Shown here in pieces: positions 1-11,445 of a DNA stretch of 64,000 nucleotides. The notes below the pieces were generated by a model, which was not told the origin of the DNA, did no database searches, and saw only the letters and a list, made by a program, of their open reading frames with translations. The stretch is taken from NCBI GenBank assembly GCA_022747635.1, contig JAKTNV010000076.1, forward strand, positions 124,001 to 188,000, in the 5' to 3' direction. Made by a program: the position numbers and the translations under genes. The stretch is from Hetaerina americana (Eukaryota > Arthropoda > Insecta > Odonata > Calopterygidae). Numbering within the stretch: the stretch's first letter is position 1; the number at the start of each line of letters is the position of its first letter.

Positions 1-1908
1 AGTAATCATTTTCCGGGGGGGGGGGCTCTATCTTGTACTGCACAACCTGACGAAGCGGTTTCACTATGGGTGGAAAGATAAGTCCTCGTAATCTAAAAAC
101 AGCATTTACGTGTATAGTCTAGGAATGTTTTTGTTCGCATATGTATTTCCTCTTAACAGTTCTTAATAATCGATAGAAATGATTAGTATATAGGGAATAG
201 ACCGAGGTCTATAAAAAGTTATTATGGCATGAAATATCATAAATCTTGCAAGACGTAATGTGAAATTACAATGCCGAATCATTATTAATTGAATAAAGCC
301 TTTCCCGTTGAAATCATGAGATCACTATTTAGGCAGTCGTATATTTTTCCCTTAATACTAATGACTAATAAAAAACTCTGTGGAGGCATTTAAATTTCTA
401 GGAACCTCATTTTAAAGCTGAAAGGAACTAAGAACTAAATGTGTCTTTGAAGAATGGGAACATTTGCGCATGCTGTGAATGGCTGTTACATAAGGACTAG
501 GCTTGTGATTGATCACGCTGTGTTATTGTTGTGGGTTCTTCATCAGAAAAACACAGTAGATAACCCGTGGGCAATTATTTTTGGCCATGGAGCGTGTACT
601 TTCATGTAGTGTGGAGAGACGAAAAGAATTTTTTTTAATAGTTTCCCCCTTAAAAGAAAAATTTTACGAACGTGGCAGCAAAGTATTGGATTATAAGAAT
701 TGTGAAGGCATGAAAAAATATACATCTAACCAGTCCGGCCACGAAAAAAGTTTTCGCAACAGTATTGATAGTTGTGCATAAAGTGATTATTCCATGTATC
801 CATGCAAAGTTACTTACATTCATTGCTATAAAGAGGCTAAAATAGACGGATATTTTTATGCACAAGAGATTTAAGATAGGGTTATAATACCCACGTAGTT
901 CCTTTCCTCCCTTCCGGGCTCGGCGATTTTTTTACGGTTGGATGATATCATCCACTGCTGTGAGGCATCTGGCGATTTTAAATATTGGCGTTTCCGTTTC
1001 TTCGTTGGTGATCATCATACCATACGGTGGCGTCGTTCTGGGCTGTCAACGGCCACATCTTTTAGCTTAAGAGGATCATGGATAACGTTGCGTTGGGAAT
1101 GGAGAACTTTGACCCATACTTGAGAAATTTTGCGTCAATAGTAATCACTGCAGCTTTACTAACAGTAATCAACCAGATGCCGTGAGCAACATGTCAGTAA
1201 TGTGTTACTCACATGATATTGGCGTTAGGCGAGGGGTTGATGGAAGCGGGCCAGGAAGTCGTCTAACGGAAGTTCTCCGCCGGTTCGGCTTCCTGGTCCT
1301 GATTTTAAATTTGCTTTAACCACCTACAATTGATTATTCCTATGTAGCCTCGTGGTAGTTCTGCAGGTAGAGTATTGGACTACGGGCGAAGCGTCCCGGG
1401 TTGCACAACGAACTTTTGGAAAACCTCATCTAAAATACATGCGGTGCGATTTTATAATTACTGAAGCTTCGTTGGGAGACAGGATTTCTGCAGAGGGAAA
1501 GGGACTATTCTCTCCCCTCGAGACTACCCTCTGCTCTCAAATGCGCGAATTTCACATGCCTTATGGATATGCGGAGGGTGAATTTTTATCTTTCTTGATC
1601 ATTTTTCTTTTGCAGTAGTACAGCGTTATTTTCCTTGTGAAATGGTATTAGATGATATCGTCGCCAATTTTGGCTTTGCTGTTTGTTTCATTTTCTAATA
1701 TAAGTTTCGGTTTTTTCAACTGCTTTTATTTCATTTAAATACGTCCGTCTCTCTGTGTTTGGTTCCTTTCGACCAATGTTACTTTGTGGAAATGTGTGTC
1801 TGGTTACGAGTTGGTCATTGCTGATCGCGGGCTTATTTATCACTTCCATTTTCAATGAACGGCCACTTGTCACAATTATGTTTAACATTTAACCCTTAAC
1901 GTCAAGGG
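1..1908. other. Unassigned AT-rich DNA
   Basis: No coding region or known repeat can be supported here. Short open frames are at chance level and show no recognisable domain. There is a run of 11 G at 15-25. Around 1345-1420 the plus strand has a tRNA-like stretch (a GTGGTAG-like A-box region, then TATTGGACTACGGGC and CCCGGGTTGC) that resembles the head of SINE-2 at 33712 but is too decayed to call with confidence. Confidence 0.5.
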
Positions 1909-2219
1909 GATCGAGATGGTGCGGGGGCTAACGTACTGGCTTCACGCCCAGAGGGCCCGGGTTCATATCCCGGCGGTGTTGAATATTTGTCAGAGGTATC
2001 TCGATCCCTACTTGAGGTGCTTTGTGGAGGGCACTTTGAGTCAGTACGCCGTCCGTCGGATGGGACGTTAAGCTGCGGAACCCTTGGTGCCTTTCGTGAA
2101 GAGTAGGCAAATGCCGACGCCGGGTTTTCTCTCCACCCGTCATCCTTTCCTGTCCATCCCCTATGGCGCAAATGGCCTCAGCTGTCGGTCGCCTCCCCTC
2201 ATAACTACTACTACTACTT
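1909..2219 (+). repeat. SINE-1 copy A (tRNA-derived, full length)
   Basis: This is one of four copies in the window of a roughly 300-bp tRNA-derived SINE. The head begins GATCGAGATGGTGCGG (A-box region) and has a B-box-like GGGTTCATATCCC near 1967-1980. The body shares blocks with the other copies: CTTGAGGTGCTTTGTGGAGG, CGCCGTCCGTCGGATGGGAC, and GCTGTCGGTCGCCTCCCC before a tail of ACT triplets. Established family knowledge: a tRNA-like RNA polymerase III promoter plus an unrelated body and a simple tail defines a SINE, which is moved by a partner LINE. No clear target-site duplication is visible here. Reading frames across the copy are incidental. Confidence 0.85.
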
Positions 2220-5170
2220 AGCATCAAAAAAGTGAAGGATAACTTTTTCCTGTCGGTTACAACAATGTTTGCCTGAGTTTATGCCCAATTTTTCTCCCTG
2301 TTATTCTTTTTGCCATCTCTATTTTCCTCTATTTATTATTCCATAGATGGTATTCTCCCTGTTCGGAGCGTAATTTTTTCCTTGCTTTGAACACCTTGCA
2401 TCTCAATTTAGATGTTTGTGCAAATATTAATGTGAAATAGCTACTTATCGCAATTGGTCGCAATTATTTTTTTTTCTTCTCGCTTTTGACTTGAATTGTG
2501 TGGATCTTATACCAGATTTTTTGCCCCCCCCCCACGACGTTTGAGGTGCCTTAAATATTTCGCCAGCTTTCTCTCTCGCAAAGAACCTTCGATAAGGAGC
2601 TCGAATTTTAAATTTTCAAAAAATATATAGTTCCACAAAGGAGCAAGGTTTCTGCTTTATCTTCGGGAGCGCATATATTTTCTGTCGGCGATTTAAGTAC
2701 CCCCATTTCGGAAGTACACGCATGCACTCGAAAGGTAGGTACTACACAGATACATATATGCATGCATGCACGTCTTCCATTATTCATTTTTTAGTCTCTG
2801 TCCCCGCCCCTCCCCCATTCAACCCCCTTTCGAAGGAAACCAAATGCGTCTTCGCGTGACGAGAGTTCGAATTTTACTCCCGGTCGTCCGCTGAAAGTGA
2901 ATGCAATGTGCGTGCTCTTGAGCCTGGCATTGTGTGCATGTCCGGCCCTTTTCGAAGTTTCATTCGCAAGTGCACGGACGGCGGAAGCAGGAGAATTAAG
3001 CCGCCGACTTGTAATTAATGCTCATTTATATCCTTGTTGGGTACGATGATGTGGACTGGAATCCTTCGAATCTCTTTTCCTCTCAATTTCATTTCCCTTG
3101 CGGAGCGAACTGTGTTCCGTTGTGCTTTGGGCCGTGGTCAAGGTCGCGGTAAGTGTCCGGATGTAAAGCGGGATTCAATTTTTTTCCGCGAACTTTTGCC
3201 GCATCCATTTTCATTGCGCTGCATCGAACAATGGACACCCTCATTTATTCCTAACGAATGGACTCGAAACTTCCTCCAAATGATACCGCCCTCGTCCTGT
3301 TGTCAGAGAAGGTTGTAAGTGCATGTTACCGCGAATGAACGTCACGGGACGCCGATTAAACGTTTCATCGTTGTGGAATGGAATGTAAAACGCTGCGGGT
3401 GGGCATGACATATTCCTTCCATATGTTGGGTGGAACTTATGCAAGTCATCCACTCGTTTTAAGTGCAGATGTGCAAATTTTTTCGTGGTCGTAATAATTG
3501 AGAAATGGTATCCATATTTATGGGAAGTTTGGAAATACGTTTGAAATCTGTGTAGATGTGGATTAATTTACATTAATAGACAATGGTGCTCATCGCACGT
3601 CGTAGTTTTTTGTTTGATAACTCTCGTAAATGAATTAAAAATGCGGTTATTGTCTGTTGTAGCAACTCTCCAATTTCTCATTCATCGTTAAAATCTTTAA
3701 TTCTACAGTTATCGAAGACGAATTCTGTTAGTTAAATACGTTGACTTTTAACGATACCTCTTGTGTGTATGGGAAACAAGGTAGAATAGTAATTTCTAAG
3801 TTTAAGATACTATTTTTGTATCCTTTTCTTGTACTCCTCACCGGAAAGGGAAAATATGGTGATTTCTGGTTGCCTGCTGGCTGCATTCTGAAGATTCCAT
3901 GCCATGATTGATGGAATACGATTCCACTCAAGTCAAGCTCTAAGAGTCAACTTGAGAGATCACGAAGGTCCTACACAGTGGCTGCCTTTGTGGAGGCCGT
4001 GACCTCCTATGAATTCTTATTCCTTATCTCCTCTGTCATTTCTTCAGTCCATCTTTTCTTTTTTATTCTTAAAGGTTTTTGTAGGGAGATTTGGCAAAAG
4101 CCTGTAACACATTATGCGTTGAAGGCGGTAGTTGAATCTGAGTGTCTGGAGGGGTTTTTAGAGGCAGGGTAGGAATGGGAAGTTACATTGTGCTTGCACT
4201 TTGGACAAATACTGCCTTTTATTGACTATGCATCAACAAATAAATCGCTAATAGTCTTTAATATCAGGTGTTAACGACCACTCAGATTTTCCACGTCATA
4301 CGTAGGTTTTCACTAATACCGATGGGGCGCAGCATTTTTACGTTTTTGCAGTTCATACGGACGAGGGCGCATCTCTTCACCGGAAGAATCGTGTGAGCTG
4401 CAGAAATTCAATCTCCTGTTAGAAACGGCGTTTGTTAGGTTTTAAAAATCGTATAGTCAAAACGCTTACCTTAGATTTGCTTTCCATAGAAACCTTTTTA
4501 TCAACCTTCTGTCATCTTCATCTTACCGTAATGAAGTTTCTGGAAAGAAAGTGAAGATTCTCACGATTTGAAAGTTATTTTAATCTCGTGCAACACCCGT
4601 TTTTTTCTCGAATATCCGTCATACCTTACTTAATCTCATATAAATGACATTTTCTTTATGAAATTTCCTCTATAATTTATTTTTCTATAAGGTCACCACG
4701 TACGTCTGGCATTTTTACAATTTTGCTCACGTAATTGCTGCGACGGAAACTCGCATGGAAATTCCTTCTTTGTGGATGGATTGTTCATTGCTGTGCACTG
4801 TGCACCACTAATGCATACATGCTTACTTGCTAGTTTTATCCCTACCAGTTATCTTTAACCTTTTCGATTTTTTTCCATTTCAATCTATTCAATGATTTAT
4901 CACACACTTGTGTTTATATGTTAAAAAGCTGGTAAAAAAGACGCGAGTTTAAATCAAGTGAATTCACTAAGTACCTAACTGCCAGCGGTATTATGATCCG
5001 TTTCCAAGGAAGTGTTTTGGAATTTCAGGGTAAATTTTGCAAGCTTTCGGAACCACGTTGCCCTTTCGTTGGTGATGCTGTAATTTAGATCCTTAAAAAT
5101 ACTTCAGGCACCCTTGCCATTTTCAAGGCACATACATACATTTAGTTCCTAGCCGATTTCGAAGCTTGAG
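2220..5170. other. Unassigned DNA
   Basis: No gene or recognisable repeat is supported. A run of 10 C lies at 2524-2533. The open frames here (for example 3034-3318 plus) show no domain, no codon pattern and no splice context that I can defend. Confidence 0.45.
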
Positions 5171-5470
5171 GATTGGGATGGTGCGGTAGCTAACGTGCTG
5201 GCTTCCCACCCAGGGTTCGAACCCGGGAGGCGGTAGATAGTTTTTAGTGGTATTCCGATCAATACTTGAGGTGCTTTGTGGAGAGCACTTTAAAGTGAGC
5301 GCGCCGTCCGTCGGATGGGACGATAAGATGCGGACCCCTTGGCGCCTTTCGTCAAGAGTAGGCTAATGCCAACGCCGGGTTTCTCTCCACCCTTCATCCT
5401 TTCCTGTCCATCCCTACGCAATGGCGCAAATGACCTCAGCTGTCGGTCGCCTCCCCCAAAAACTACTACT
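5171..5470 (+). repeat. SINE-1 copy B
   Basis: Second copy of the SINE at 1909. The head reads GATTGGGATGGTGCGG with a B box GGTTCGAACCC; the region just before the B box is shortened compared with the copies at 1909 and 33322. The body blocks (GAGGTGCTTTGTGG, GCCGTCCGTCGGATGGGACG, CAGCTGTCGGTCGCCTCCCC) and the short ACT-rich tail are conserved. CTTGAG occurs immediately before the head and again right after the tail, a possible short target-site duplication. Confidence 0.85.
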
Positions 5471-6479
5471 TGAGGTTTCGTTCGAACCACCCTCGTAACT
5501 CTTTTTTAAGGCGAACAGACCGTTCAGTGGATTAACTGTATCGGCAAAAGCGCTCTATAAATACTCCAGCATGTGGTTAAATTAAGGACTCACTGATCAA
5601 AGGTATGGATTAAATACGATCCGTTTGTCCACGGTTTTTTCCGATCCGGCGATGACGTTGAAAAGGTCCTGAAATAGCGAACGCAACGTGCACGAACCTC
5701 TCGTGACCGTGGAAGCCTTAATATGATCTCATGCAGAATCTTCTCCAGCCGTTTCAAATTTAATATTTCGCCTAGGTGTTTTATTTTTAAAAATATTTAT
5801 CGGTGTATCAATGATGCTAATCTCATTTTTGCCTACTGTGTAAGTCCTTCCTCCTGTGTATCAGGTACTGCTGCAGTAAAGTTACCTCGCCTCCAAATGA
5901 CGTGACGCTCGTCCAAATTTTTCCGGAGTTCACGCAACTTTGACGCTTATTTCTTTTATTTTTTAATTCTTATAATCCTTACTTCTAAGGGATGATGTTT
6001 TGAATCAGAATCAGCTATAAATATGTAAAAGTAGATGCGGGCCCTGTCGCGTAATGGCACTCTTTTGTGCAAATTTCGGGTGCTTCGACCCCCTCCACCT
6101 TACCGCTTATTGTCGCCGTACCTGTTCGCAACTACGCGTCAACAGTGTGAAGACAGTTGTGCTCAAAGCGTAACCTGTGGAAGGGGAGAAACAACGGGAA
6201 GTGCCGAGGTATTAACGTTAGTGAATTCGTCTGGGTTCAAAATGGTCCGAGGAGAATGATTTTTACACTGGAAGTCGTTACATTTTGAAACTGTATTTAT
6301 TTTGTTTAGCCATGATTTTATTGTTCTTCTTGACAGCAGCTCGCCTCACTCACAGAAGTATTTCATACTTTGGTGCCTTGGTGCGTGTAGTTGTTGAAGT
6401 TAACTACATTGTTTGACTGAAATCATACATCCATTGGTAACTTACAAATAAGCAACACTTAACTTTGATGCTTCATGTC
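5471..6479. other. Unassigned DNA
   Basis: Nothing recognisable on either strand. Open frames are short and lack domain similarity. Confidence 0.45.
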
Positions 6480-6530
6480 TGGTGCGTAATCGCTCCCTGC
6501 CATACACCCTAGCGGTCCCTTGCAGGGTAG
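6480..6530 (+). repeat. Short 3'-tail fragment of the LINE seen at 59898
   Basis: The sequence CCATACACCCTAGCGGTCCC followed by TTGCAGGGTA matches the extreme 3' end of the LINE copy at 59898-60503, which reads CCACACACCCTAGCAATAGC then TTGCAGGGTA. Only the last ~50 bp are recognisable, consistent with severe 5' truncation or decay. Confidence 0.5.
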
Positions 6531-6639
6531 CAAGCAGAATTCCGCCCGTTGGTGCCGAACGGTATATATTCTCTTGGTCTCCGCATCGTGGGAGTCTTGC
6601 GGTCGGTCACTTTAAAATAGTTCCTGACGATCCCTCCGA

Positions 6640-6965
6640 CCGTGGAACCTGGTGTCGCCATTTTTAACTCGCGCCCTTTCTCTCCCGCTTTTCCTTTCCA
6701 TCACCGCCGCCCGCCCTTTTGTTTTCCCCCATCGCTCCCGTCCCTCCGAACCTCCCCCCACCCCAATGCCTCCCACTCCTCCTCCGCCCTTGGCCACCGC
6801 GCGACCCCCCCCCCCCGAACCCTACTCGTGTGTGTTGTTATACTTGCTCCGCGCCGAGTTTAAGGAGCCGGCCGCGGGAGGGCACCGCATCCATCGATCC
6901 GCGACCTCGCCCCGAATTCACGCACCCTCGCCCCAATCGAAGATGCACAGGGGAGGGAAAAAAAG
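6640..6965. other. GC-rich, C-rich islet
   Basis: A stretch much richer in C and CpG than its surroundings, with a 12-C run at 6805-6816 and many CCC/CCG blocks on the plus strand. It keeps several overlapping frames open on both strands, a compositional effect rather than evidence of coding. It could be a CpG-rich promoter or 5'-UTR of an unseen gene, or simple low-complexity sequence; nothing decides between them. Confidence 0.3.
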
Positions 6966-7479
6966 AGCAGGAGAGAACCACGCCCGTTTAAAATGGATGG
7001 AGGGTCATTTGCTAAATGGCAGGAAATTTCAATGAGTCCCATTTGAGGGATGTTTACGAATGGCTCTTCGATCACGCACGACTTATCCAGTTTTTTTGTG
7101 AATCTTGTGTTACGCATTGAAGGAGATATAAAATTTGGAAGTGGGTTATTCGTGATGAATTACGCCATCATGATATAGCTGTCATGATGTACTATATGTG
7201 TTCCCCATGTTCCTGCAAAAAAGGCACTTGTTAAGTATTATTGTTCCATTCCCTTTGGAATATAGTCCTTCAGGCATTTAAATAGTTGACTTTTGTCAGA
7301 TTGATACAATTTGACAATTCCAACTCATATTGAATTTGTAACTCATTAGCGCTTACATATTAGTAATAATTCTAGCGCCGCATTGCGTTGACAGATGAGA
7401 CCACGGTCCTGAGTGAAGGGACATTTCTTGCAGAAATGTTTGCAATGGGAAAACAGTTTTCCTCTAACAAATCGAAACC

Positions 7480-7530
7480 CCCTGCCGCATAACCTCAAGG
7501 CAGCTGGCAGGGTAAGATGTAGATGTATTA
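7480..7530 (+). repeat. Probable LINE 3'-tail fragment
   Basis: CCCTGCCGCATAACCTCAAG, then GGCAGCTGGCAGGGTA and GATGTAGATGTA, resembles the 3' end of the window's LINE family (CCTGCCACACACCTTAGCGG, then a CAGGGTA end and a short ATG-type simple tail). Weak because only the end is left. Confidence 0.35.
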
Positions 7531-9120
7531 GCCAGTTCATTAAAGTCGTTAACCTGCGTACTTTTTATTTTAGCCATGCTATTTATATTTTCTATTTAAG
7601 TCATAATATCCCATCCTATCTACCGAGATTGAATCCCAGGGAGCTTTGAGGCGCCATGAATGGTATTTCACGCGTCCTTTGAACTCGTACGTGTGGATTT
7701 CGAAACAGTGACCTCTGCTCTATAATATTGCGGTACTATTAAATTTCTCTTCCCAGAGTTCCAAAGTGACAAGGGAAAAAATATCTAATTATGTATGCCA
7801 ACCGTTCTTGGCTCTCGAACAAAGCACTCTCAAGGTGGACCGGTCACTGCCCTCAAAATTATTTTTCAGCTTCCCTTACTCCAGAAACGAGTTCCTAGCG
7901 TTCTCTGGAATGCAGATTCTTGGATTTATGGCGGTTCTACAGACATGCCGGCCAAAATTGTGATCTGGCCCTCACGTTACTTTATTGGTCCACAAATATA
8001 CGCTCACCCAGGACTCGAGCCGAGTGTGCTCCCTTCGTCTTCAGTGTCTTCAAAGTTTTTCTCGATTTCTTTATAATTGACCTACTTAGTTGCACATGTT
8101 TCCTAACGTGTAATCATAATTGCCGCTGTCACCGTATACTCATTCCAGACCATGTTTCCTACAAGTGAAATTTGTGTGAGGCATTAATTTTATCCTGCAA
8201 CAAAAATACAAACTCAATTCTTCGACCTTTAACTTGATTCGGCCGAAGAAATGCAAGAGGATGCAGTAACATGTTAGCAATGGAAAATTGTTCAAACGGG
8301 AACCTTTCATTGGTGGTGTGCGGATTCCATTACTATACAATTAACGAAAATTTTATTCATATGCACTGGGCCTCATTATTTCTTAGAACAAGATGAAATA
8401 AAATAAAATTTTTATGGATAGATTTTTGATGCTTTTACCATTAGGTGTAGTTCATTATTCATTGTTATTAAGAAAATTGTATCTTCAAAGAGAAAAATAT
8501 AAAGTATCTATTCGGTGATATCGTGTTTACAGAGAGTATAAATGTTCGTTTCCCCTCTCTTTTTACGTTAATCTCTCCTTTTCAATCACTTAGCAATTTG
8601 ATTGTTCTTCGCGCATTTTCAAATATCACCCGAAATTAATTATATAGGTGAAAGGTTTTAAAACTGGTAAAAATTTCCATTTTAAAACGTTATTAATCTC
8701 TTCAATTTGGAGACCATTCACCATTTTCCCTGACGGTAGGACTCATTATGCAAAGGAGCAGTGTCTCCGTTAGATCTAAGGAATGCTAAAGTAATATTTG
8801 ATGCCCTGTTTCTAAAGCCTTTTTTTGCTGACATAACACCTATGTAGAATTAGTGGTATGCAAAACCTCTCCCTCATTTTACAGGCCGCGAAAACAAATA
8901 TTTAAAACCAAGACACGAAATAACTGAATTCATTATCCTCGCTAAGAATTTAGGCTCCCTTCTCTCCCGATTTTAACAATAGTTTAGTTGGTTAGGGTGT
9001 TCATCAAGCCGCACGGCTCGAATATTTCCGACGTTTATCAATTCCGTCCACTTTTAAGGTTATAATGACTTCGCCGTGAATTTAAGGGATCACGAGCAGT
9101 TCCATAATTCGACCTTTGTG
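7531..9120. other. Unassigned AT-rich DNA
   Basis: No supported gene, RNA or known repeat. Confidence 0.45.
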
Positions 9121-9129
9121 CGTGGTGCG

Positions 9130-9510
9130 GAATTAACCAACCCCATTCTCCGTGTGCCACGCAACGAGAGGGCAGAGGGTAGGGGCGAGTGAACGGGGGA
9201 TTTTTAGAGCGGAAGTGTTGGGGTGGGCGAGTGGGCGTAGTTAAGTATACCGTCCGGTAGAGAAAGGACGGATTCCATGGATTCCAGAGAACACTTATAC
9301 CCAGAACATCTCCTGTTCTCAAAGGGCTCTCCGCCCTTCCTCTCCCCCCTTCCCCGTCCTCGTTTCGTGAGCAGGCCGTGCTTCTCAGCTCCGCCCTTCC
9401 CAAGCCTGCTCTCTCCCTTTACGCCGCCCGGGATGTCCGAATGAGGCCCACTGCCGGGGCTTCGAAAAACTCCTGTTGTGTGGTCTTCGCCTTTCACTCA
9501 TAAGCGAGGA
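9130..9510. other. GC-rich islet
   Basis: CpG- and C/G-rich stretch embedded in AT-rich DNA; open frames on the minus strand (up to 121 codons) are explained by composition. No domain can be recognised. A promoter-like CpG island is possible but unsupported by any adjacent exon. Confidence 0.25.
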
Positions 9511-9802
9511 TGAGCTTGGGGGAGATCCATTGCCTCTCGATTTCGAGGAGGACCGGCATTTGGCTGAGACATGTAAAACCACTGCATATTTGTTCATTCA
9601 TTCAAGGCATTCTACACATTATAGACAGAGTTTAAATGATCCACAATGAATTTCACATCCACATTACTTGGTAATCCTTGAATTTTTTGCTCTCCACACG
9701 CCTACGGTCAATCGTGCGCCCCTGGGGATCCCGAGAAGCCCTGGATTGCTCATAATATTTCTCGAAGACCGAAAGTCAAGAATTGAAACAACACCCATGT
9801 TC

Positions 9803-9873
9803 GAGTCGGTGCACGAACCCTCGACCTTTGGTTTAGCAGGCGAGCGTGTAACCCACCAGTCTAACCTGAACAG
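9803..9873 (-). repeat. tRNA-Ser-like sequence (SINE head or tRNA pseudogene)
   Basis: On the minus strand an A-box-like GGTTAGACTGGTGGGTT is followed by an anticodon-stem-like CGCTCGCCTGCTAAACC (loop containing GCT, as in serine tRNAs) and a B-box-like GAGGGTTCGTGCACC. The B box is imperfect and no cloverleaf with a clean acceptor stem can be drawn, so this is more likely a SINE head or decayed tRNA copy than a working tRNA gene. Confidence 0.45.
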
Positions 9874-9879
9874 CTAGCC

Positions 9880-11181
9880 TCTTTAGTGGTAAATTTTTTG
9901 TGACTTATGGCAATAGAACAAACATTTATTCAAGGTATTCTGCGAAGAAAATATAGGTTTTGGACGGTCCCTAACGACTAGTATCGTCTACGTCTCACGA
10001 GGACTTCCTTTCTTTTCCCTATATGAGTTCCTTCTTCATTTTTTGGTAACTTCTGACTGATTTTATGCTGTCGAAAACGCACATTTTCTTCCTTCCTCTG
10101 CCTCAATTTTCAATATTTTTATATTATAAAGTCTTTCAATATTTTCCCTTCTAACGCGGTTCGTACCTATTGCGTGTGTCTTTTGTATTTGTACGTTTTG
10201 CGCTCAGGTTCGTCCATTATTGTAAAACTTAATACTTTTTTGCCTAAGGACGACGATAGTGAATGTCATTTCACTCGCTCTCCATCAATATTAAAAGATC
10301 CACGAGTCATTCGGATCTCTTCAGTTTAAATGGTGAGCGAGCATTGAATGCGTGGCAAGGTGGGTGACATATCACCGTATTTTGTTGCACAGAAAGTAGT
10401 TAAACTCCGCTCACAGAGCGTAAGTCCTAAGTTCAGAACGTCTCGTGCACTTCCAACCTCCTCGCCTTATCGCTTCCCCGATACACATCTCCCACTCCCC
10501 CCCTCCCCGCATTTAGCCCGGTGAGCATCTCGGGGAGCAAGGACGGTGAATAAAAAGCTTCGTTTGCACATCCTTAATTTACACCGTGGTATAAATTAAA
10601 GATGTGCAAACATGAAAGGTGTGCGTTCTCAGCTGAAATAATGGCTACTGCGCAGTCGTTTTCCTCTGTGCACCGGCCGTCGCGGATGGCTTTGTGGGAA
10701 ATTACGTCCGCTCATTACCGGTCGCTTCATTGCCGACTTCAGTCTCCCTGAGTAAACTAAGCAGGCTCGTGTTTGAGGCTTGACACATCAAAATTAGGTC
10801 ATGAGATTTTTGTGCAAGCTAGGTACATCAGTGTGGAGAGATAATTTCTCTTAAGAAATACGAGTATACATGTAAAAAGAAAAACGTGTGATAGTGTGTT
10901 TTTGGGCGAGGATGAAAATTACTTCCCTTTGTCAATTCTTGTGAGTGATAGTATTAATTTTCACAGGTTTTTATGACAAAAAGAGATTTTTAAATATTAA
11001 GACTATGTTTTTGATAAAATTAGATACATAGCTGTAGTTTAGTTGTGTTAACGCATTATACTTTTCAATTTTTGTTCGTTTATTGTATTCAATTTAGAGC
11101 GTAAGTTGTCAGAAATGGAAATATTGAGTCAAAATTTCTCAAATTATTATGAAAATATTTCATTAAATATATTTTTTAAAA
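9880..11181. other. Unassigned DNA with one near-perfect palindrome
   Basis: No coding sequence supported. The only structure is the 50-bp palindrome at 10562-10611, listed separately. Confidence 0.45.
10562..10611. repeat. Near-perfect 50-bp palindrome
   Basis: The left arm 10562-10585 begins GTTTGCACATCC and ends TTTACACC. The right arm 10588-10611 is its reverse complement except for two positions, with only GT between the arms. In a minus-strand transcript both mismatches would become G-U wobbles. The loop is too short for a typical miRNA precursor. Confidence 0.8.
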
Positions 11182-11445
11182 CCATAAACACAGTCATGAA
11201 CCCTAATGTCGGTTTGGTAGGTGATGTTAGAATTCACCTCGTACTAAGCCTGACGTTTTGTGAAATTCACACATCAGGGTAGGGGGGCAGTGCCTTTCAC
11301 TGCGCCGGTTATGGTTTCCCACGAAGACCTGGTACCCGAAAAAGCACGTAATTTGGGTTGAGCTGCAGGTGCCCAGAGAGGCTTGCCCGGTAAACGAACC
11401 CGGGCCCTCCGGTCCAACGCTCGACCCCTGGACTACCGCGACCCA
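11182..11445 (-). repeat. SINE-2 copy (tRNA-derived, minus strand)
   Basis: Read on the minus strand this begins GGGTCGCGGTAGTCCAGGGG (A box) and continues to GCCCGGGTTCGTTTACCGGG (B-box region), then a body with GCAAGCCTCTCTGGGCACC, TTTTTCGGGTACC and GCCCCCCTACCCTG. It matches the copy at 33712-34325 block by block. Near its 3' end it carries the same imperfect hairpin as that copy (TCACCTACCAAACCGAC as one arm). Confidence 0.75.

Noticed and set aside
1928..2227. Minus-strand ORFs inside SINE-1 copies (also 5290-5490, 33249-33482)
   Set aside because: SINEs are non-coding; similar frames recur only because the repeat recurs.
10562..10611. miRNA precursor
   Set aside because: The arms are separated by only two bases, leaving no loop of usual size; kept only as a palindrome.
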